DNA from: Pantoea rodasii
Lineage (GTDB): Bacteria > Pseudomonadota > Gammaproteobacteria > Enterobacterales > Enterobacteriaceae
DNA: 64,000 nt
NCBI RefSeq assembly: GCF_002095465.1
Contig: NZ_MLFP01000086.1
Coordinates: 372,001-436,000, forward strand
Direction: 5' to 3'
The notes below the pieces were generated by a model. It saw only the letters and a program-made list of their open reading frames with translations, did not search any database and was not told where the DNA came from. How positions within the stretch are numbered: the first letter of the stretch is position 1; every line of letters starts with the position of its first letter. Position numbers and translations under genes: made by a program. This document shows positions 35,849 to 44,700 of this stretch, one piece after another.

Positions 35849-37227
35849 ATGTCTCGTGAACTGATTTATAACGGCTTTTTACACCTGACGCCTAACCATC
35901 ATAGCCACGGCTACTGGCGTACCCCAGAAGGCAGGTACAGTATGGCTATAACCAGCTGGATGCCTATGTCAAAACGGTGAAAACCTTAGAGAAAGGCTTG
36001 TTCGATACGTTGTTTATTGCTGATGTGGTCGGGGTCTATGACATCGAATATGGCGATGGCAAAACCACGATCCGTGCAGGGACCCAGTTTCCTGAACCAG
36101 ACCCGATCACTATTTTATCGGCGTTGGGCCTGGTCACTGAGCACTTAGGCTTGGTCGTCACCAGTAACGTAATCCAATCCCATCCTTTCTCGTTTGCTCG
36201 CCAGATCTCCACGCTGGACGAGTTCACGCGCGGGCGCATCGGCTGGAATATTGTCACTTCCTACCTCTCTAATGGCTTCCGCAACTACGGCTTCGATGAA
36301 ATCGTGCCGCACGATGAGCGTTACGAGTGGGCGCAGGAATATCTGGATGTCGCCTACAAACTGTGGGAACTGTCTTGGGAGGACGGGGCTGTTTTGCATG
36401 ATCCCGCCACTAATCGCTTTTTCGATGCCGATAAAATCCACAAAATTAACCATGCCGGTAAGCGCTACCGCGTTGAAGGGCCGCATATTGTCGAACCTTC
36501 GCCACAGCGCAGCCCGGTCTTTTTCCAGGCAGGCAATTCAGAGGCGGGACGTCACTTTGCGGCACGCAATGCGGAGGTCACTTTCCTGCCTTCGCAGACA
36601 CCTGAAACCGCGCGAAAGGATATTGCCATCCTGAACCGCGATGTCGTGGATTACGGCCGGCAACCAGAGGATTTGAAAAAGCTGGTGATGCTCTCCACGG
36701 TGATTGGCTCGACGGAAGAAGAGGCAAAACGCAAGCAGCAGTATCTGTTCGATAATATCGATATTAATGCGTTACAAGGTTTTTATAGCGGTGGCTCGGG
36801 TATCGACCTCGCCAATATCGATCCCGACACGCCGCTCACCGAACTGAGTCGCCGTGAGGAGTTTAGCCAACATATGCGTTCGAAATTCCGCATCGCGGTG
36901 GACGCGGATTATGGTCAAGGACGTGTACTCACCTGGCGTGAATATCTCATTGAGCACGCTCTACTGCCGGGACGTTTCGCCGGTACGCCGGAACAGATTG
37001 CTGACAGAGTTCAGCAGTTTGCCGATGCAGGCGTCGATGGCTTCAACGTGGTGCCGGTCACGACATTGGGTTGGTGGGATGAGTGGGTTGAGCACGTCGT
37101 GCCAGTGCTGCAAAAACGCGGCCTGGCGCAGCGGGCTTATAAAGAGGGCACGCTGCGCGAGAAGATCTTTGGTAAAGAGAGCAAACTGCCCGCCTCACAT
37201 CCGCAAAGGAGCTTGCGGCTGAAGTAA
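35849..37227 (+). CDS. LLM-class flavin monooxygenase, NtaA/SnaA/DszA family (single-base frameshift)
   Basis: This enzyme uses reduced FMN and oxygen to cleave C-S or C-N bonds in substrates such as sulfones or aminopolycarboxylates. Family landmarks include LIYNGFLHLTPNHHSHGYW at the start, LVVTSNVIQSHPFSFARQI, GWNIVTSYLSNGFRNYG and FFQAGNSEAGRHFAARNAE. The frame breaks near 35939-35943: one added T gives YSYGYNQLDAYVKTVK. The ATG at 35849 follows GGAGAGAGT, 16 bases after the ATPase stop. The repaired length is 459 residues, usual for the family. No flavin reductase is visible in the window. Confidence 0.87.
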
Positions 37228-37238
37228 CGTCCTGAAGA

Positions 37239-37266
37239 AAACCCACGCGACGCTGCGTGGGTTTTT
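37239..37266 (+). terminator. Terminator after the DszA-like gene
   Basis: A perfect 10-bp stem (37239-37248 with 37255-37264) runs into TTTTG. It closes the transporter/monooxygenase operon. Confidence 0.88.
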
Positions 37267-37310
37267 GTTTATGCTCTGCGCCAGGGTAAATATTTTTCAA
37301 GGAGTGAAAA

Positions 37311-38150
37311 GTGAATAACCGTCTTGATGCCTTTCTCATGCATCCGCCCGCGATGCGTTTGCAAGGTATTGAACGCTTCAGCGTTGAATTTCTGTGGTTC
37401 GGCATAAAAGAAGCGCGTGCCTGTTTGTTCGCCGGATTGTTCTTTCTCTCCATCTTCTGCATTCCGCGCGCCGGCCTGTTCGGTATGGCCCGTTACGATG
37501 TGCTGCTGATTATTGCGCTAGCCATTCAGTTCATCATGGTCGCCGCCCGATTGGAAAGTTGGGATGAACTCAAAGCCATTACCTTGTTTCACCTGCTGGG
37601 CTTTGGGTTGGAGCTATTCAAAACCTCGTCCGCGATCGGATCCTGGCACTACCCGGAAGCCGCATGGAGTAAAGTGGGTGGTGTACCGCTGTTTACCGGT
37701 TTTATGTACGCCGCCGTAGGCAGTTACATCATTCAGTGCTGGCGTTTGATGGATTTGAAGATTCGCCACCATCCACCGATCGCTCTCGCAGTCCTGCTTT
37801 CACTGGCTTTGTACGCTAACTTTTTCACTCACCATTTTATCGGCGATTATCGTTGGTATATCGCCGCGGTCGCGTTGGGACTGTATGCGCGTTCTGAAGT
37901 GATTTTTACCCCCTACGATCGCCCTTTCCGTATGCCGCTTTTAGTGGCATTCATTCTGATTGGCTTTTTCATTTGGCTGGCAGAAAACATCGGGACATTC
38001 TTTGGTGTATGGCAATATCCCAACCAGATTGGCGCGTGGGCCACGGTGCATGTAGGAAAGTGGGGAGCATGGTCACTGCTGGTGATGATGACCTTTACCA
38101 TCACGCTGTTTCTGAAAGATATTAAGAAACGGGTGCATATCGCGCAGTAA
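37311..38150 (+). CDS. DUF817-family integral membrane protein
   Basis: This 279-residue protein has about eight predicted membrane helices and conserved polar spots within them (HLLGFGLELFKTSSAIGSW, NFFTHHFIGDYRW and FGVWQYPNQIGAW). These are typical of the DUF817 (YoaT-like) family. No biochemical function is established for the family. It stands alone between two terminators, next to but apparently separate from the monooxygenase operon. The GTG at 37311 after AAGGAGTGAAAA gives a strong ribosome-binding site. Confidence 0.8.
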   Translation: MNNRLDAFLMHPPAMRLQGIERFSVEFLWFGIKEARACLFAGLFFLSIFCIPRAGLFGMARYDVLLIIALAIQFIMVAARLESWDELKAITLFHLLGFGLELFKTSSAIGSWHYPEAAWSKVGGVPLFTGFMYAAVGSYIIQCWRLMDLKIRHHPPIALAVLLSLALYANFFTHHFIGDYRWYIAAVALGLYARSEVIFTPYDRPFRMPLLVAFILIGFFIWLAENIGTFFGVWQYPNQIGAWATVHVGKWGAWSLLVMMTFTITLFLKDIKKRVHIAQ

Positions 38151-38152
38151 AT

Positions 38153-38182
38153 AAAAAACCCACGCAGAGGCGTGGGTTTCGT
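38153..38182. terminator. Bidirectional terminator between DUF817 gene and ychF
   Basis: A perfect 10-bp stem (38156-38165 with 38170-38179, AGAG loop) is flanked by an A run on the left and T-rich sequence on the right. It serves the two convergent genes. Confidence 0.85.
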
Positions 38183-38199
38183 TTTATGGCGTTAAGACC

Positions 38200-39291
38200 T
38201 TAGACGTTGAACAGGAAGTTCATCACGTCGCCGTCTTTCACGATGTACTCTTTGCCTTCTGAGCGCATCTTGCCGGCTTCTTTCGCGCCTTGCTCACCGT
38301 TGTAGGCTACAAAGTCATCAAAAGCGATGGTCTGCGCGCGGATAAAGCCTTTCTCAAAGTCGGTGTGGATTTTACCGGCTGCCTGTGGCGCGGTTGCACC
38401 CACTGGGATGGTCCATGCACGCACTTCTTTCACGCCTGCGGTGAAGTAAGTTTGCAGGTTCAACAGCGCATAACCGGCACGGATCACACGGTTCAGACCC
38501 GGCTCTTCCAGACCCAACTCCGCCATGTACTCATCACGTTCTTCGTCATCCAGCTCTGCGATGTCTGATTCAACGGCTGCGCACACGGGCACCACCACAG
38601 AACCTTCGGCTTCCGCAATCGCACGCACCTGATCGAGGAACGGGTTATTTTCAAAACCGTCTTCGTTGACGTTGGCGATATACATGGTTGGCTTCAGGGT
38701 CAGGAAGCTCAGGTAGCGAATGGCCGCTTTCTCATCGGCATCCAGCTTCAGTGCACGCAACATGCCGGCTTCAGACAGGTGCGGCAGACATTTTTCCAGC
38801 GCGGCCAGTTCAGCTTTCGCATCTTTGTCGCCGCCTTTGGCTTTCTTCTGGCAACGCTGAATCGCACGTTCACAGGTGTCGAGATCCGACAGCGCCAGCT
38901 CGGTATTGATGATATCAATGTCTTCGGCTGGGTTAACTTTGCCTGAAACGTGAATGATGTTGTCATTCTCGAAGCAGCGCACCACGTGGCCGATAGCTTC
39001 GGTTTCACGGATGTTGGTCAGGAACTGGTTGCCCAGACCTTCACCTTTGGACGCGCCTTTCACCAGACCGGCGATATCGACGAATTCCATGGTGGTAGGG
39101 ACAACGCGCTGTGGCTTAACGATTTCGCTCAGCTGATCGAGGCGCAGATCGGGCATAGGCACCACACCGGTGTTCGGCTCGATGGTGCAGAACGGAAAGT
39201 TGGCTGCTTCGATACCCGCTTTGGTCAGCGCGTTGAACAGGGTGGATTTACCGACGTTCGGCAGGCCCACAATACCGCATTTAAATCCCAT
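38200..39291 (-). CDS. ychF: Ribosome-binding ATPase YchF
   Basis: YchF is an Obg-related P-loop protein that prefers ATP and binds the 50S ribosome; it is linked to oxidative-stress responses. The G1 motif is GLPNVGKSTLFNALT at the N-terminus and the G3 region is FVDIAGLVKGASKGEG. A TGS-like C-terminal domain contains FEKGFIRAQTIAFDDFV. The length, 363 residues, equals the E. coli protein. It lies downstream of pth, as in E. coli. Confidence 0.97.
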   Translation of the reverse strand: MGFKCGIVGLPNVGKSTLFNALTKAGIEAANFPFCTIEPNTGVVPMPDLRLDQLSEIVKPQRVVPTTMEFVDIAGLVKGASKGEGLGNQFLTNIRETEAIGHVVRCFENDNIIHVSGKVNPAEDIDIINTELALSDLDTCERAIQRCQKKAKGGDKDAKAELAALEKCLPHLSEAGMLRALKLDADEKAAIRYLSFLTLKPTMYIANVNEDGFENNPFLDQVRAIAEAEGSVVVPVCAAVESDIAELDDEERDEYMAELGLEEPGLNRVIRAGYALLNLQTYFTAGVKEVRAWTIPVGATAPQAAGKIHTDFEKGFIRAQTIAFDDFVAYNGEQGAKEAGKMRSEGKEYIVKDGDVMNFLFNV

Positions 39292-39402
39292 GGTCTGATT
39301 ACCTTTATCACTGAGTGTGCGGCGCTGACAGGCAGCGACGACAGATTCAAAAAATTTCGCGCATTATACACAGAATTGCCTTCTGCGGCGCGGGAATTGG
39401 GC

Positions 39403-39990
39403 TTAGCCAGCCTTGAACGCATGCAGGCGGTTCATTGCCTTGATTTTGTCTTCTTTCAGCCACAACTCGGTACAACGCACCGCTTCATCCACGGCATCAT
39501 CAATCAGCTTTTGCTCGCTGGCCGGGGGTTTACCCAGCACGAAGCCGGTGACTTTATTGCGGTCGCCGGGATGACCAATGCCGACACGCAAACGGTGGAA
39601 ATTATTGTTGTTGCCCAGTTTGCTGATGATGTCTTTCAGGCCGTTGTGGCCGCCGTGGCCGCCGCCCTGTTTAAATTTCGCCACTCCCGGCGGCAAATCC
39701 AGTTCGTCGTGTGCCACTAAAATCTCTTCGGGCGTAATGCGGTAAAACGTCGCCATCGCAGCCACTGCTTTGCCACTCAAATTCATAAAGGTGGTCGGCA
39801 CCAATAGACGCACATCTTCACCCGCCAGCGACAGGCGCGCAGTGTAGCCGTAAAATTTCGGCTCCTCTTTCAACGACTGATTGTTTCTGTCGGCCAGCAA
39901 ATCCACATACCAGGCACCCGCGTTATGACGCGTTGCGGCGTATTCAGCGCCGGGATTGGCCAGCCCCACAATCAGTTTAATGCTGCTCAC
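39403..39990 (-). CDS. pth: Peptidyl-tRNA hydrolase
   Basis: Pth frees tRNA from peptidyl-tRNAs dropped by ribosomes and is usually essential. The 195-residue protein has the family start IKLIVGLANPGAEYAATRHN, with the catalytic histidine (His22). The aspartate region VAHDELDLPPGVAKFK, the GGHGGHNGLKDI loop and RLRVGIGHPG are also present. It lies 111 bases upstream of ychF on the same strand. Confidence 0.97.
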   Translation of the reverse strand: MSSIKLIVGLANPGAEYAATRHNAGAWYVDLLADRNNQSLKEEPKFYGYTARLSLAGEDVRLLVPTTFMNLSGKAVAAMATFYRITPEEILVAHDELDLPPGVAKFKQGGGHGGHNGLKDIISKLGNNNNFHRLRVGIGHPGDRNKVTGFVLGKPPASEQKLIDDAVDEAVRCTELWLKEDKIKAMNRLHAFKAG

Positions 39991-40249
39991 GATGTTTATC
40001 CTGTCTTGCTACGGAAAGGGCGATAGTTTACTGCCTGCAAGCAGGGATGACAAAGGGTGCTGTGAGGCGATGATATCGCTAAGTGATTAATCATTTTCTA
40101 TCGAAATCAAGCCCCTGGCAGTAAAGAAATGTCAGAGATTGTGAAGGATGTGTGATCCTGTCCGCAACTTAACCCGCCGTCATTGCCTAAACTTATGGCA
40201 AGTTAACCATACGTGCTGTTTTGTTTTTTCATAAGGATGGAGGTGAATC

Positions 40250-40525
40250 ATGAAACGTCAACAATGCCGCTTTGTAGGTAATGGCCTGATGTGTTTGGGT
40301 TTACTGACAATGGTGCTGGGCGTCGGTTATTCCATTATTAATCAACTGCCTGCATTAAATCTGCCGCAATTCCTCGCGCACGGTGCCATGTTCAGTATTT
40401 TTGTAGGCGCGCTGCTGTGGCTGGTGGGCGCGCGCGTCAGCGGACGTGAGCGCGTAGAAGATCGTTACTTCTGGCATCGTCATTATGGTGACAAACGTTG
40501 CCGCAGAGACCACTCCTCACATTAG
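40250..40525 (+). CDS. ychH: YchH family small membrane protein
   Basis: This 91-residue inner-membrane protein has two membrane helices (GLMCLGLLTMVLGVGYSI and GAMFSIFVGALLWLVGARV). The basic tail contains HYGDKRCRR. It matches E. coli YchH, which is stress-induced and otherwise poorly understood. It is divergent from pth, as in E. coli. The ATG follows AAGGATGGAGGTGAATC. It ends four bases into the convergent cyclase gene. Confidence 0.92.
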   Translation: MKRQQCRFVGNGLMCLGLLTMVLGVGYSIINQLPALNLPQFLAHGAMFSIFVGALLWLVGARVSGRERVEDRYFWHRHYGDKRCRRDHSSH

Positions 40526-41697
40526 GTGAGCGCCGCTTCTTGCACAGGCTGTAACTGCGTGAAGTAATGTTCGACGCGGTTACGGCCACTTGCTTTGGCG
40601 CGATACAAAGCCTCATCCGCTAACCCGAGTAATATCGGGAAAGTATGATCAAGATGATTGGCAGTAGCAAAGCCGATACTCACCGTATAGCAGACGTCAT
40701 TGGGCTGCGACAGCTGTGCTGCCAGTCGGATACGCTCACACACCCGCTCCGCATACTCACTATCGCCGGGCAAAATCGCCGCAAATTCCTCGCCGCCCAG
40801 ACGGGCAAAATGCCCCCCAGCGGGTAACAATGCCTGTACCACGTGACAAAAATCGATTAACACCCGATCGCCTTGCTGATGGCCGTAGCGGTCATTGATG
40901 CTTTTGAAATGGTCGAGGTCGAACAGCACCGCCGTATAAACGTAGGGTTGGGGAAGACGCGCGGTGCGTATCACTAATCTGTCTGCCTGCTCGAACAGGG
41001 CGCGACGGTTCCACACGCTGGTCAATGGGTCGTGAAGTGATGCCCGCTTGTGAGCAATTTGCGTGCGCTCGTTGACCATCGCCAAAATGGTAAAAGTCAG
41101 GCCAATCACAAACAGAATAGATTCAAGGATGACGTAGACCGAGAAGCTGGAACCGGCGATGGCACCCCGCACCGGTGTGGCGACAGCATCATCAAGAAAG
41201 ATGCGCGCGACGTGAAACAGCAGATGGATCCACAACAATATCTGCGCGGGCCAAAAGGTGACTTGTAACGCATCACGAGATTGCCATAAGAGGCGGATCA
41301 GCGCGCCCGTATAGATGATGCAAAGCAGGCACATCACCAGCACACGCTTGGGTTGGCTGTCGTAAAAGGCAGGGAAGACGCAGAGAATAGCCCACAACAA
41401 CCCACCGGCCAACCAGCTGAATCCTAGTGGTTTCTTGCAAAAGACGCGAAAGGCGTTGAGCAAGTTACCGTAGGCCAGCAACATCAGCACGTTACCCACC
41501 GCAATCGGCAGGAAGATAAATCCGGCACTGCGCAGGCTGCTGAGAAACACGGCGCCCAGCGTCAGAATCAGTGCCAAAGTGGTGCAGCCCAATACGCGAT
41601 CGTACTGTGCACCGACCCAGGCGAACACCAAAATAATGCTCAAAAACCCCAGCACATAGAGCTCACAAACAAACAGCGTGTAGATGTCGAGAGTCAT
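40522..41697 (-). CDS. Membrane-bound diguanylate cyclase (GGDEF domain)
   Basis: The N-terminal 210 residues hold about seven membrane helices acting as a sensor of unknown ligand. The C-terminal half is a GGDEF domain with RLGGEEFAAIL as the active-site loop and DLDHFKSINDRYGHQQGD as the metal/GTP region. The intact motif predicts cyclic-di-GMP synthesis. No RxxD inhibitory site is visible just before GGEEF, so product inhibition may be absent. The ATG at 41697 (MTLDIYTLFV, 391 residues) is preferred to a GTG at 41739; neither has a strong ribosome-binding site. In E. coli this position between ychH and prs is held by the transporter gene dauA. Confidence 0.87.
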   Translation of the reverse strand: MTLDIYTLFVCELYVLGFLSIILVFAWVGAQYDRVLGCTTLALILTLGAVFLSSLRSAGFIFLPIAVGNVLMLLAYGNLLNAFRVFCKKPLGFSWLAGGLLWAILCVFPAFYDSQPKRVLVMCLLCIIYTGALIRLLWQSRDALQVTFWPAQILLWIHLLFHVARIFLDDAVATPVRGAIAGSSFSVYVILESILFVIGLTFTILAMVNERTQIAHKRASLHDPLTSVWNRRALFEQADRLVIRTARLPQPYVYTAVLFDLDHFKSINDRYGHQQGDRVLIDFCHVVQALLPAGGHFARLGGEEFAAILPGDSEYAERVCERIRLAAQLSQPNDVCYTVSIGFATANHLDHTFPILLGLADEALYRAKASGRNRVEHYFTQLQPVQEAALT

Positions 41698-41884
41698 AGT
41701 GGTCGGAGTTCTCAGAAAAAGTGTGGAGAAAAATACCACTAATCAATGGCCCGCTAAAGCGCAGCGTCGCATGTGGATTGAAAAGAGTGTAAGGCAGGGA
41801 GAATAGCGGGTTTTAACGAAATTTATCGCGAAAATATCTGCGGCGAAAGCGGCTTAATCGGTAAATGAAGCTGATTGATGGCAA

Positions 41885-41910
41885 TAAAAAACCGGGCGCG
41901 AGGCCCGGTT
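41885..41910 (-). terminator. prs terminator
   Basis: An 8-bp stem (41890-41897 with 41903-41910) is followed on the minus strand by the T run complementary to 41885-41891. It lies just downstream of the prs stop. Confidence 0.9.
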
Positions 41911-41922
41911 CCATGCAATGTA

Positions 41923-42870
41923 TTAATGTTCGAACATTGCGGAGATAGACTCTTCGTTACTGATACGGCGAATCGCTTCGGCCAGCATGCCAGAGAGCGT
42001 TAAGGTACGCACGATTGGCAGGGCTTTCATCTCGTCAGACAGCGGAATGGTATCGCACACGATAACCTGATCGATCACTGACTTACGCAGATTTTCCACC
42101 GCGTTGCCAGAGAAGATTGGGTGAGTCGCGTAAGCGAAGACACGTTTCGCGCCGCGCTCTTTCAGTGCTTCAGCCGCTTTGCACAGCGTACCGCCGGTGT
42201 CGATCATATCGTCGACCAGTACACAGTCACGACCTGCAACGTCACCGATGATGTGCATCACCTGAGAAACGTTCGCGCGCGGGCGACGTTTATCGATGAT
42301 AGCCATGTCAGTGTCGTTGAGCAGTTTGGCGATAGCACGGGCACGTACTACACCACCGATATCTGGTGAAACCACAATCGGATTTTCCAGACCAATCTGC
42401 AGCATATCTTCCAGCAGGATTGGGCTACCGAACACGTTATCAACCGGGACATCGAAGAAGCCCTGAATCTGTTCGGCGTGCAGATCAACCGTCAGAACAC
42501 GGTCAACACCCACACTGGAGAGGAAATCAGCCACCACTTTGGCGGTGATTGGCACACGAGCAGAACGCACGCGGCGGTCCTGACGGGCATAACCAAAGTA
42601 AGGGATTACAGCAGTAATACGACCAGCAGAAGCCCGACGCAATGCGTCGACCATCACAACCAGCTCCATCAGATTATCATTGGTGGGGGCACAGGTGGAC
42701 TGGATGATGAAAATATCACCACCGCGTACATTTTCGTTGATCTGTACACTTACTTCACCATCACTGAAACGGCCGACAGCAGCGTCTCCGAGGCTAGTGT
42801 AAAGGCGGTTGGCAATACGTTGTGCTAGTTCCGGGGTGGCGTTACCAGCAAATAGCTTCATATCAGGCAC
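41923..42870 (-). CDS. prs: Ribose-phosphate pyrophosphokinase
   Basis: Prs makes PRPP from ribose-5-phosphate and ATP for nucleotide, histidine, tryptophan and NAD synthesis. The 315-residue product is almost identical to E. coli Prs, with FGYARQDRRVRSARVPITAK near the ATP site and the PRPP-binding loop CVLVDDMIDTGGTLC. The start is GTG, as in E. coli. It is the last gene of the lolB-ispE-prs series. Confidence 0.98.
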   Translation of the reverse strand: MPDMKLFAGNATPELAQRIANRLYTSLGDAAVGRFSDGEVSVQINENVRGGDIFIIQSTCAPTNDNLMELVVMVDALRRASAGRITAVIPYFGYARQDRRVRSARVPITAKVVADFLSSVGVDRVLTVDLHAEQIQGFFDVPVDNVFGSPILLEDMLQIGLENPIVVSPDIGGVVRARAIAKLLNDTDMAIIDKRRPRANVSQVMHIIGDVAGRDCVLVDDMIDTGGTLCKAAEALKERGAKRVFAYATHPIFSGNAVENLRKSVIDQVIVCDTIPLSDEMKALPIVRTLTLSGMLAEAIRRISNEESISAMFEH

Positions 42871-43007
42871 GAGCAGAACCTCAGGCTTGGCGTCCAGAGA
42901 ATGAACGGTTCAAAAGTAACCGGCGAATACTTTTGAAGCAATTCATACGGGTGTGTTAATGCGCGTCGTGCAGTGCCTGGAACAGGGCGGCACTGTCACG
43001 CATACGC

Positions 43008-43865
43008 TTAGAGCCCGGAAAGGGTGCGATGCAACGGCGAGATATTAAGCCCGCGCGCCACAAATCCGCAAATCCATTTCGGGGCAAGCTCCAGCACCTG
43101 ACGAGCAGCGGATTCGGTGCTAAATTCAGCAAATACACAAGATCCGGTCCCGGTCAGGCGCGACGGCGCGTATTCTAGCAGCCAGGAAAGCAGCGCATCA
43201 ACCTCGCGAAAACGTTTTCTTGCCACAGCTTCACAATCATTGTGAAAAGGACGCTGTAACAGTTCATCTAATGTGCGTATTGGTGAATTGCGCGTCAAGT
43301 CGGGATCGCGAAAGATATCGGGGGTGGCAATGCTGATGCCAGGATGCGCGACCAGATACCATTTTTCCGCCGGTTCAGCGGGTTGTATCTGCTCGCCAAC
43401 CCCTTCCGCAAACGCCGCGTGACCCCGCACAAAAACAGGCACATCGGCACCGAGCGCCACCCCCAGCGTGGCTAACTCATCCACGCTGAGCTGGGTTTGC
43501 CACAGATGATTCAGTGCGACCAATACCGTTGCCGCATCAGAAGAACCGCCGCCCAAACCACCGCCCATTGGCAGGCGTTTATTCAGCGCGATGTTCGCGC
43601 CGGCGTGATGGGGTAGCGTTCCGCGTGCGGCGGCGGCCTGTTTTAGCATCAGCGCCGCGCGCACAATCAGGTTATCTTCATCCGCCACGCCGGGTAAGGG
43701 TGTCAGCAGCGTAATAGCATCGCTGCTGTCCGGCGTAATCTCTAACGCATCACCGTAGTCCAGAAACTGAAACAACGTTTGCAGATTGTGGTAGCCGTCA
43801 GTACGACGACCGGTAATGTAGAGAAACAGGTTCAGTTTCGCCGGGGCGGGCCAGGTGGTGATCAT
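43008..43865 (-). CDS. ispE: 4-diphosphocytidyl-2-C-methyl-D-erythritol kinase
   Basis: IspE phosphorylates CDP-methylerythritol in the non-mevalonate isoprenoid pathway. GHMP-kinase features are the start WPAPAKLNLFLYITGRRTDGY and the ATP loop LPMGGGLGGGSSDAAT. The length is 285 residues. Its ATG overlaps the lolB stop by ATGA, so the two are translationally coupled. Confidence 0.96.
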   Translation of the reverse strand: MITTWPAPAKLNLFLYITGRRTDGYHNLQTLFQFLDYGDALEITPDSSDAITLLTPLPGVADEDNLIVRAALMLKQAAAARGTLPHHAGANIALNKRLPMGGGLGGGSSDAATVLVALNHLWQTQLSVDELATLGVALGADVPVFVRGHAAFAEGVGEQIQPAEPAEKWYLVAHPGISIATPDIFRDPDLTRNSPIRTLDELLQRPFHNDCEAVARKRFREVDALLSWLLEYAPSRLTGTGSCVFAEFSTESAARQVLELAPKWICGFVARGLNISPLHRTLSGL

Positions 43866-44488
43866 TTCGTGGTCCAGCTATCCATCCGCAGCTTGATGCG
43901 CTGGCCGCCTTCGGTCAGCTCCAGATTTGCAGGCAGCGGTGGATTAACCTTGCTGTCGTAATCCGAGATATTCACTTTCCACTGCTGGCCATTACGGCTG
44001 TAGTTTACGCTCTGCAACTGATAGCTGCTGTTGAGCTGATAATCTGTGGCATCACCCGGCAGGCCCATCATCCATTGACGCAGGTTTGCCAGCGGGATAT
44101 CCATACCGGTTAACTGAGAGATCATCTTCTCGGCATCGTTGCTGACGTAGCGCTTGCCTTTGTTATCGACGATTTGCACCACCGAACCCTGGGCATCCAG
44201 CTGCAACTCGGTGCTGCCAAGCGGGTTAGTTAACAGCAGGCGATAGCGATCGGCGGCGGTTTGCTGCCAGTTAAAGCGCGCATACACTTTTTGCTTATCA
44301 GACAGATAAGCAAACGCACCGCGCGTTTGATACTGCGTGATTTTTTCAACGGCCTGCTGATGTTGCTGCCATTGGGGTGACGTGGTGCTGGGGCCGGGAC
44401 CTTGTGGTTTGTTGATGCTACAAGCAGCCAGCAATACGCTGGCAAGGGGCAAAAGGCGCAACAGCTGGCGCGGGGGCAAATGCATCAC
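43862..44488 (-). CDS. lolB: Outer-membrane lipoprotein receptor LolB
   Basis: LolB accepts lipoproteins from LolA and inserts them into the outer membrane. A lipoprotein signal ends at the lipobox LLAAC (Cys23). The mature domain contains NPLGSTELQLDAQGSV and WMMGLPGDATDY, typical of LolB. The start is GTG at 44488 or ATG at 44485; GAGGAG lies upstream of both. The gene is divergent from hemA across about 212 bases, as in E. coli. About 208 residues. Confidence 0.95.
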   Translation of the reverse strand: MMHLPPRQLLRLLPLASVLLAACSINKPQGPGPSTTSPQWQQHQQAVEKITQYQTRGAFAYLSDKQKVYARFNWQQTAADRYRLLLTNPLGSTELQLDAQGSVVQIVDNKGKRYVSNDAEKMISQLTGMDIPLANLRQWMMGLPGDATDYQLNSSYQLQSVNYSRNGQQWKVNISDYDSKVNPPLPANLELTEGGQRIKLRMDSWTTK

Positions 44489-44700
44489 GTGGTCGTCTCC
44501 TCAACACGTTTTTAATTCCTAACCGACAACGCTAACCATCCAATTCTGCGCCGTCAATGCTGATGTAAGGATAATTGCGCACGATCAGTTTAATCTTATT
44601 ACAGTCATAGCCTTTGTATGGCTTTTCTTGATCTGTGGCATCTTGTAGAATGCGCAACACAAAACCCTGACAATCATTGGGACATCCCAAGCCGATCACC

